This document shows, piece by piece, positions 56,766 through 64,000 of a stretch of DNA of 64,000 nucleotides. This DNA comes from Pseudisothecium myosuroides. Taxonomy: Eukaryota > Streptophyta > Bryopsida > Hypnales > Lembophyllaceae. Below the pieces are notes generated by a model that saw nothing but the letters and a program-made list of their open reading frames with translations, was not told the DNA's origin and made no database searches. Positions within the stretch are counted from its first letter, which is position 1. Every line of letters starts with the position of its first letter. The position numbers were made by a program, and so were the translations under genes. The stretch is taken from contig OX637287.1 in assembly GCA_951799445.1 (NCBI GenBank), positions 48,637,724 through 48,701,723 of the forward strand, written 5' to 3'.

Positions 56766-59700
56766 TATATTCGGTGGACACAACTTAATTCTATTATTGC
56801 ACCTTGCTCTAAAATGACTAATTTGTACTAATTTTAGAATTATGTGAATTTGTGAGGCACACTAATATGGTAGTTCTCAATATTTTAGATAAATTTAATA
56901 TCAATTATAGAGTGATTCACACTATTTGCATATTACCTCAAACAATGTGATTTTCATTCACTTTCATATTGAACTTTATTAAAGGCTTCACATAAATTGA
57001 ATCGCATTCATCCAAAATTATTCAAATTAGTGGAAGGAAATTTCACATTATTCAAATTCTTACACTAATTGAATCAACAAGTGAAATATTGTGGTAAAGC
57101 AATGTCTTTCTAAATTTATTCATCCTTTAAACCAAAATAATTCTTTATTTATATTCATACACTTTTACATACACTTTTGGTGATTCATCTAAATCTTTTG
57201 TAGGAATGAAAAGCATCTAGGAAAAAAAAGACTATAGAGTATTTTTTTAGCACCAAAACTTGAGAATTATTTCAAAATGGTATAATTTGGGCCCTGTAGT
57301 GTCAGGAAGAAAAAAAATTGGTTATCACATTCTCTATTCTATTTTATGTTAGTATGTGAGCATAAAAATGTGAGCATGTGAGCTTTGAGCATATATAAGT
57401 AGATATATTAAAACCATTGAAAATGCCTTTAATGTAAACACCTATAATATAGGTACCTATATTGTAGTTATATTATAATCATAGAAGGTGTCAATAACAT
57501 AGATACCTATTACATAGGTGTATAGTCTTCTAGGCTCACATAATAGCAACCCTCGCCATTTACACTCACAAATATGAAGATTGTAGATGAAAAAAAAGTA
57601 GTATTCATTTGGATGTATATACTTTTGTCCAAATGTAGTGATATCACCCCAGAAATGATGAGTGAAATATAGGATTTTTGGCTATTCAAGGATTGAGAAT
57701 ATTTTGCAAAAACATTCCAATATATTCTTCCAACAATACAATTCCACAAAAATCACCACAAATAAATCTTTGGTCTAAATATACTCTCGGTTGAAATATT
57801 TGGAAAAATTAAAGATATCTTGACACTTAGAAGATTTTTCTTTTTTGTAACCTACAATGTTTTGAATTACTATGGTTGGGAGTAATTGCATAGAAAATTT
57901 GTAAAGATGGCAATCCAAAAAAACGTCTCAGAGGTATAACATTCTATGTAGGGATTATGGCGTTGAAGAATGGCAAACTCATATCTTCTCTATTACTTTT
58001 GGTATCTCTCACTTAAGATAAGCTCAAGATTGTGCATACATAGAATCTAGATTTTTTAAAGATGTTATAGGATTTCCTTATGAATAGGAAGAAGTTGTAG
58101 TAACTCCTTCCAAATTCTAATTTAGATTTGCAAAACTTAATTATTTTGAGTTGTTCAAATGGAAATTAAATTAGCTATGTAGGTGATTGTAATTTAGGAT
58201 TTGAGGGGAGTTAGAGTGACTCTTTTATTCTATTGTGTGCCATATAATAGTTGTATAATTCTTCACTATCCAAATTTATGTTATAAATATGCAAACAAAA
58301 AATAAGAGTAGCTTTGTTTAAAGTTAAAAATTGGCTTGAATCAAAAATCTATATTTGTTTGATTACTAGTAGAAACATGGATTGCATATACTAGGAAAAT
58401 GACTCACAAGATGAATTTCATGACACTAGTAGAAAACATGCCTCAGTAGACCAACCATTAAGATCTACACTAGGTCTAACTCATTATATTAGAAGGATGA
58501 ACTTGCGTATTGCTGAGTCTTTTCATAATCATTTTCCTAGACAATGTGGACATTGTTTTTAGTACACCAAAATGGTTTTTTAGTATGCTTGAGTAATTGA
58601 TTAGTATAAAAATTAGTATGACCAATCTAACAATGCCACTACAATACACTACAAATGCTACAAGGCCACCACTACAACCAATGTTGAATAGTATGTCTTT
58701 GATATAAATAATTTAGCCCATTTCAATGTTAAGGACACTCTACACCAAAGTTCACATAATAATAGCAATAGAATCTAATTTCAATTGTTTTTAGTAGTTT
58801 GTGTATTAGCCTTGGCAAGATTGCATTACAATTTGCTATCAATCAAATATTAACGACGTTGTCTTCTTACAATTTGACTACAAAACAATATTTACTATAT
58901 TGAATTAATTTTCTGTAAAACATTGAAGCATTGGCTTACTTTTTTAGTAGCAATTTACGTAATCCCTAATTGTTGCTCCATCTCAAAATGGATATGCCTT
59001 CATCAAGCTTGATTGTATTCATTTTTTATATTTGATTTAAACTTCAAAAATAAAACATGACAATTATTGATTAAAATATTGAAAAAATAACAAACACAAT
59101 AAATTACTGCAAGTTCTATGTGTTTGAATCCAAATTACACCAAAATATATGTTTTTCATTTGCACTCACTAAAACAAACGTAAAACTTGAATTTAAATTA
59201 AAAAATATTGTTTTCCATTCTAACCTTCAAATTAGGTCAAAATTGGATTGCACTAGTATACATTATAATTGATATCATTTCATCTTCACATTATGTTTTT
59301 AATTATTCACAATAATTTGATTTTCCATAAAAAATTTGGAAAAATATATATAATTTTGCAAAATAAAAGTTAAAAATTATTTTTTTACATGTTAGTTCAT
59401 AGCTTTCAAATATTTAAAATTTCAAGATTTTGACATAATTTCAAAATCTTTAATTGGTCATCACTCCTGGTTTGAAGAAGATAATCCATATTTTGCTTTT
59501 ACATATTTAGGGCATTGTTATAATTACTTTATTATTATAGAGAGAGATGAACTCCAATCTATAGCGGATTGGATAAATGAAGAGTTTGTTCACTTAAGAT
59601 CTTACAATTGACGTCAAGAAGTCTAGATGAGTGATACTTATGCTTCATACCTTTGCTAAAAGGGAGACTCTTTTCTAATTTTCTAAACTAATTTTCATAT

Positions 59701-59806
59701 TTAGGGATGTTTTATATACATGAAAGATGTTGCAAATGATGTTTCTTTCTTAGAAATTAAACCTTAAATGTATTCTAGTTGCCTTTAATCAAATTGAAAA
59801 GTGAAT
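56766..59806. other. Very AT-rich intergenic DNA
   Basis: No supported gene. Two partial CACTA-like termini (actagtagaaa at 58368 and cactagtagaaaacatg at 58424) may be transposon remnants. Confidence 0.4.
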
Positions 59807-60577
59807 CTATCTATTTAGGCATTTTAGTTTTTCTATTTCCTCTTTCAATGTTTCAAACTTTAATTGACCTACAATTTTCATAGTTTCAAAGTCTTTATTC
59901 ATCATTTGAATGACTGATTTTAAATTATTAAATTCATCTTCAATTTTGTTGATATCTCATTTAAGGTTTTCTATTGTTGCGGACAAAGTTTTGATTTCAC
60001 TTTTTGTTTTTATCAAGTTGCTATTTAGCTTGGAAACTTCAAATTCCAAAAGCTCATTTTCTTTTTGAAGTTTATTGATACCATAATTAAATATATGTAT
60101 TGAAAGTGGAATTTCTGTAGTTTCATTGCTATAATTTTGAATAACATTACTATTCTTGTGTCTTTCATTAACAAGATTCCAATCTACGTTTCTATTTAAG
60201 AATAATTCTGCATAAACCATTGCAGCCAACCAATATGGAACCATAAGTCTTTTGCATTTATTAGCTCTTTCATTCTTCGATAATATTTTCCACTTGCATG
60301 TTAAATTTGCCTTATACTCATTGTGTTTACAAAATCCCAATGGAGCATAGAATCCCTTCATCAATTTTTTTTGTCGTACTTTGGGCCAATGTTGAATTAT
60401 ATAATTCCATGGTATCCACTTTTTGCAAGCCCTCTCATTCCAAGGTTGTGGAGCATTTTTCCAACCAAATAAAGCCAAATCAATATCTATTGAAGAAGAA
60501 ATTTGGTCCAAGCTTGAATGGAGCATGAATCCATCTTTTTGAGACTCCAAAATATTATTATTTGATGACATTGCCAC
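59807..60577 (-). pseudogene. Unrecognised coiled-coil ORF interrupted by one in-frame TGA (257 codons)
   Basis: The largest open frame of the right-hand half. Residues 1-206 run from ATG 60577 to a TGA at about 59959-59957; the same frame then stays open for about 49 more codons to TAG at 59807. The N-terminal part is Trp- and Lys-rich (LFGWKNAPQPWNERACKKW, KLMKGFYAPLGFCKH). The C-terminal third is a heptad-rich coiled coil (INKLQKENELLEFEVSKL, continuing past the TGA as IEDEFNNLKSVIQMMNKDFE). The uninterrupted coiled-coil pattern across the stop suggests a recent single-base nonsense change. It could be a degraded transposon- or virus-derived gene or a lineage-specific gene. I cannot name a family. 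Confidence 0.5.
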
Positions 60578-62622
60578 TCTTTTATAACGTAAGTTTACAT
60601 TTTAAATTCTATTATTTATTAAAATTGAATTTCACAATATTTCTAATATACAATATCCATCAAAATAACTAGGCTACAAATATCATATATGTATATGGTA
60701 TTTATATGTTACTACCTCATATATAAAACCATATATTTTACTTTAAAGTAAAAACATGTTTTGTAATATCTTTTATTTTAAAGTAATTTTTTTTAATACA
60801 TGAAATTTATATTTATAAGAATCTATATACAATTAGGTTTGATGTTTTATTTTGTTGCGGCATTAGTTTGAATCTTGGCAAATGCCGTGTTAATGTGGGC
60901 ATACTTAGTATTGCCGGAGAGCCTTACGGAGAAAAAAAAAGAAGTTTCACAAACCCCAATGTGCATGGTGGTAGGTATACATCAATTGAAATTATGTAAA
61001 GTAAAAGAATTCTTTATAGAGAATAGTAAATAGTTACAATTGTATAGACAAAAAAAAAACTAGTTTATATATTATAAAATTTGGTGTTTTGATTTTGTTT
61101 GTTTGTATGTATATTTTTTTTTTTTTTTCTTATAGCAATTGAGATCACTGCAATCATTACTCTGATAGGTGTCTATTTGGTATTGTTGGAAAGCCCTAGA
61201 AGAAGAGGCACAAGAAAAATATGATTGAGTAGTTTAATCTTTAAGATTGACAACTGGTAAAATTATTTGCCACAACAAGTTAGACTTGATGTGGGTTCAA
61301 GCATGTTTTCTACTATATATGGTACTTAGTGGTCAAGTTAGGAAAAAAAAAATTTAAGAAATAAATATCAGAATATTGGGATATTACTATTACTATTTAT
61401 TTGTATGTATGGAAAAAATGAATATTTCTATTTTTAGGCATCTATCAAATCACATTTTAGAACTTAAGCAAAAAAGTTTTCTTACACTATTCCAAACCTT
61501 TGCATAGAAGATATTAGGCATGAATGGATTTGGCCTAGAAAATAGAGAAGTTAAAGAAAAAAACTAAGATTCATTGGAAAAAAATCAAATCTATTTTCAC
61601 TTTCACTTTATAAGTGTGATTTATTTATGTAATCAACTAATGAAAGATTGACACTCAATGTTATGAATTAATCCCTAAAGATCCATGGATTTTGGGTAAA
61701 ACACATATGTATTATAAAATACAAGTTCCATAATTTTTTTGAAGTTTGCATGAAAGAAGACAATGTGAAGCATGAAAAGAAGAAAAATATCTACAAGGTC
61801 AAAATTTTGTTGGAGCTACTCTTCTTTCTACACGTACCTATTATAAACCTCAGTTTAATTCGGATTCCTAGTTAAATGAATGCATGGTAGGATCAGCCTC
61901 TTGCAATGTTTCAATGCACTAGATGGATAACTTTTGAGATTTTCAGAAAATAATAGATGAAAGTAGAAGATTTATTCTAGTAAAAAAATAGCTTTGTGAC
62001 AATTATAGATATATGTCTTGAGATATCATCACCCAAAAATTCAAAAAGTGATAATTTTATTTTTACAATACATTAGATATTTAGATTCTTTAAAAGATGT
62101 TGCATGTCTAGCTACAAAAGTGTACCTCAAATTTCACAAAAAAAGGTTTGTCAATGGAATTTTGAAATTTAATAATTTTTTATATTTAAACTTATGAAAA
62201 TAAAAATTCTCCAAGAAAATTAGTTCTTTTTGACAGCTTTTCATTTATGAATTAAATATTTATGCACTTATAGTTTATTTCAATTCTGTACCCATGTTTA
62301 AATTTTTTTTCTGATTTTTTTTCTAAATGTGATTGAAAATGAAAATTTGGAATTAAGAAATGAATTTTTATAGAGTTTGAGAGTTTTTTACAATCAAAGT
62401 TTGGAACAAATATGATAAATCTAGTATTAAATAGGGAGTTTTGAAATTCAAAATCACTATGATAGATTAATTTTAAGAAACCAATATTTGACTCTATGGT
62501 TGATTTAAAGTTGATACTTATACATGTTTTTTTTTCTTTTACAATTGGCTAATGCTATGTATTTTCAAAATTTGTTTCAAACTAGTGTTTATAATTGTGC
62601 ATAATGTGTACATAGCACACTA
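60578..62622. other. AT-rich intergenic DNA with relatives of the 245-bp repeat
   Basis: 60845-60985 and 61085-61230 each contain a ttttgtttg...ggtattg..ggaaagc motif like the tandem units at 45.4-46.2 kb. The rest shows no feature. Confidence 0.4.
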
Positions 62623-63007
62623 AGGTACCCCCCCCATTCCCGACCATTGACCCATTCGGTGCACGTATTTCCGACCACGCTTAGAATGCGTTTTTTTTTT
62701 CATTTTCAAGGTTGGAACTAATAAATACATGGCACATGTCCCAAGTTGTGAAAAAAAAGTGGAAAATAATGATTGGGTAAAAAGTTATTGAATGATCGGA
62801 ATTGGAAGAGTCTATATATTGGCCATGGGTCCGGCACACTTTTTGCCTCCCAAAATTCATGGTAATTTCAATTTAAGCAATAAAATTACCAATTTTTTTG
62901 CAATATGTGTCTTTTCAATTTATGTACCTCTGAAAAATATTTGTTTTGCCTTCACTACTCTAGATCATGTCGAAATTCCTTATTCGGTCGGTTATGGGGG
63001 GGTACCT
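62623..63007. mobile_element. AGGTA-end MITE, subfamily E copy 2 (385 bp), TA-flanked
   Basis: TA then AGGTACCCCCCCATTCCCGA; the right end GGTTATGGGGGGGTACCT inverts to AGGTACCCCCCCATAACC before TA. The interior is related to 42702-43102. Confidence 0.8.
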
Positions 63008-63049
63008 TAATCTTTGAAGAATCTTTTGCATAAAAGAAGTAGACCATAT

Positions 63050-63560
63050 TGTGCATTTATGCATTGCTTAGTCCAAGACCCAATCTTGTATTTTGCATCC
63101 TAATGTGGTAAAAATTGCACTTTTGTGGAATTTGGATTCAAACTTCAAAGGATTGAAATTGGTCGATTACCATTTATGAATACAATGAGCACCACCATGC
63201 AACTTTTACACATGGCATAAGGTTCATTTATTATTTGACAATGTGAAGGGATGCTTTTGGATTGCCACTGGAACCTTGTAGGGGATTAAGAGAGGCACAT
63301 TAGCATCCGAATTGATAAGAATAATACCCCTCTAAGAATCTAGAATGGGAAGCTATGAAGTTTTATGTTGACTACCAATAATGTATCTTTTATTTTTCTA
63401 AAATGAGTTGACCAAAATACATGTTGAATATACCTTGTTTTGCCGGTGATTTGCTAAAAACAATTTGTGAATTGAATAAATATGTGCAACTAGGCGTAGT
63501 AACCAAAGGTCTACAATGGACACCATATATTATATTGAGTTGAGTAAAGAGTCTCTTGGG
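63050..63560. repeat. Dispersed repeat, second copy (relative in AFG1-like intron 2)
   Basis: Collinear and co-oriented with 9190-9690. No coding sequence; ends not defined. Confidence 0.55.
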
Positions 63561-64000
63561 GTGCTTTAAAATGTCATTGAATATTGTAATCATTAAGCCG
63601 TTCAACTCTAAATTAGCGGATGCAAGATGATTTTTCCATTAAAAATAATTTCTCAAAATAATGAGGTCGAGACTAAATAGAGTTAAGCATGTACACGAAA
63701 TTATATGATTTTTAATTAGCAATGAGGTAGATCATATTGTGTCCACACTTTGTGTTGTGTCCATCTACAATAGTGGCTTTTTTGAACAAGCATTTCATGC
63801 AACTCATTGTCCTCCAATAAAAGAGATTTTGGACATCAGTGTGGTATGAAAATTGCTCCAATTGTAGTTCCAAGTGACAATAATGAGATGACATAGTAGC
63901 CAAGATATAATGATCTAATATTGGATAAGGCCATTCATAGTAGAAGTTTTTGCAAAGTATGTGACTGCAACATAATCTTCAACATTATTCTGGTTAACAT

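Noticed and set aside
56518..56783. Poly-Leu/Ile and poly-Asn open frames
   Set aside because: Both are translations of the (TTA)n-(TAA)n microsatellite.
59957..59959. In-frame TGA as a selenocysteine codon
   Set aside because: Land plants lack selenoprotein machinery as far as known, and no SECIS-like element was looked for with a tool. A nonsense mutation is simpler.

Overview
The window is plant nuclear DNA. Its genes have many short GT-AG introns, and it carries land-plant families such as EXORDIUM, a telo-box leader and long AT-rich intergenic stretches full of small inverted-repeat transposons. One gene is an ARL3-type small GTPase. ARL3 is a ciliary GTPase that I understand to be absent from flowering plants, so a lineage with swimming sperm (moss, liverwort, hornwort, lycophyte or fern) is the best guess. 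I cannot name the species.

Layout. 1-2 kb: the N-terminal half of FIGNL1 (minus strand), running off the left edge. 5.0-11.0 kb: a complete 12-exon AFG1/ZapE-like ATPase (minus) whose last two exons add a pair of EF-hands. 13.0-14.0 kb: an intronless EXORDIUM/PHI-1 gene (minus). 15-48 kb: a gene-poor, AT-rich region built largely of MITEs, short 5'-truncated retroposons, foldbacks and a 245-bp tandem array. Within it I find only one convincing orphan coding exon, at 39.0 kb (plus). 48.1-52.2 kb: the ARL3 gene (plus, 8 coding exons plus a probable Met-only first exon). 53.2-55.6 kb: an unidentified 5-6-exon gene (minus), tail-to-tail with ARL3, in which a 72-nt phase-symmetric exon is tandemly duplicated. 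56-64 kb: AT-rich DNA with more MITEs and one unrecognised coiled-coil ORF (60.6-59.8 kb, minus) interrupted by an in-frame TGA.

Most of the exon-intron models were built by hand. I read splice sites from the sequence and required the reading phase to agree across each junction. For AFG1 all 11 junctions agree and give 547 codons. For ARL3 residue numbering matches the animal protein (P-loop from 24, catalytic Gln 71, NKQD from 126).

The repeat landscape is informative. Eleven elements share ends starting AGGTA flanked by TA. One sits inside another element whose intact relative shows the empty site, proving a TA duplication. There is also a 972-bp element with the TTAA/CCCTT ends of piggyBac, two Harbinger-like MITEs (TTA/TAA duplications), two ~1-kb Stowaway-end elements (TA), a CACTA-like foldback, and several tiny LINE/SINE-like insertions with clear target-site duplications. 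The genes do not form a pathway; they look like unlinked housekeeping or cell-growth genes.
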